The position numbers and the translations under genes are program-made. From positions 1 to 5,702 of the forward strand of contig JANQKO010000192.1 in NCBI GenBank assembly GCA_028281075.1: DNA of 5,702 bases. Direction: 5' to 3'. This stretch comes from Alphaproteobacteria bacterium (GTDB lineage: Bacteria > Pseudomonadota > Alphaproteobacteria > GCA-2731375). Positions 5,617 through 5,702 of this stretch are shown here, one piece after another. The notes below the pieces were generated by a model that saw only the letters and a program-made list of their open reading frames with translations, did not search any database and was not told the DNA's origin. Numbering within the stretch: position 1 is the stretch's first letter; every line of letters begins with the position of its first letter.

Positions 5617-5702
5617 GCTTCGTCGTCGCCGGCGCCGCCGAGGCCGACGAAGGCCCCGGCAGCTACGATACCCGCATCGTCCGGCGCGGCGACCAGTCGG
5701 CC
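5613..5702 (+). CDS. Middle piece of the same RidA/CnbZ-like gene, inverted
   Basis: Thirty codons open to the window edge read PSFVVAGAAEADEGPG followed by SYDTRIVRRGDQSA, and 28 of 30 end in G or C. In the family as I recall it, a block like SFVVAGSGE...RDHIVRRGD lies immediately before the MREKARYVLGEMERR-type helix. Here that helix is encoded on the other strand at 5356-5604. Joining this segment's end (GDQSA) to the minus-strand piece (EAMTEKAR) restores an unbroken protein with correct spacing. No start codon is present at this junction, so as it stands this is only a fragment. The N-terminal part of the protein is outside the window or lost. Confidence 0.55.

Overview
The window is about 70% GC, with strong G/C preference at third codon positions in all the real genes. 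The gene content (a MetA with alphaproteobacterial features, a Crp/Fnr regulator divergent from a persulfide-dioxygenase-like enzyme, an enolase-superfamily enzyme and a CnbZ/RidA-like protein) suggests an alphaproteobacterium of the Rhodospirillales/Hyphomicrobiales kind. No marker gene fixes the genus, so this is an inference.

Layout, left to right. Positions 1-190 hold no gene I can support. A Crp/Fnr-family regulator (191-853, minus) is divergent from a metallo-beta-lactamase-fold hydrolase of the persulfide dioxygenase type (985-1845, plus). Their 131-bp shared control region carries a perfect 13-bp palindrome made of GTGA/TCAC half-sites. Next on the plus strand come a secreted or lipid-anchored serine hydrolase of the class C beta-lactamase/NylB type (1913-3028) and a mandelate-racemase-type enolase-superfamily enzyme (3102-4235). 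These meet a convergent homoserine O-acyltransferase gene, metA (4284-5219, minus), and a hairpin sits between the stop codons. The right end holds pieces of one RidA/CnbZ-like gene in a disordered arrangement. Its C-terminal part lies on the minus strand (5356-5604), and the segment that should precede it lies on the plus strand (5613-5702), joined at the palindrome TCGGCCGA.

How the genes may work together. The regulator and the persulfide-dioxygenase-like enzyme look like a self-contained sulfur or thiol-stress switch. The regulator has exactly two cysteines, both in its sensory domain, and a recognition helix with the same base-reading residues as E. coli CRP; these match the half-sites between the two genes. 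The serine hydrolase and the enolase-superfamily enzyme are co-directional and may be co-transcribed, but nothing in their sequences gives them a shared substrate. MetA performs the first committed step of methionine synthesis, and residue Glu111 predicts acetyl-CoA rather than succinyl-CoA as donor.

The most unusual item is the broken and locally inverted gene at the right edge. It is either an assembly or amplification artefact or a real inversion of about 90 bp between two copies of a self-complementary octamer. The window gives no evidence for mobile elements, CRISPR arrays, tRNA or rRNA.
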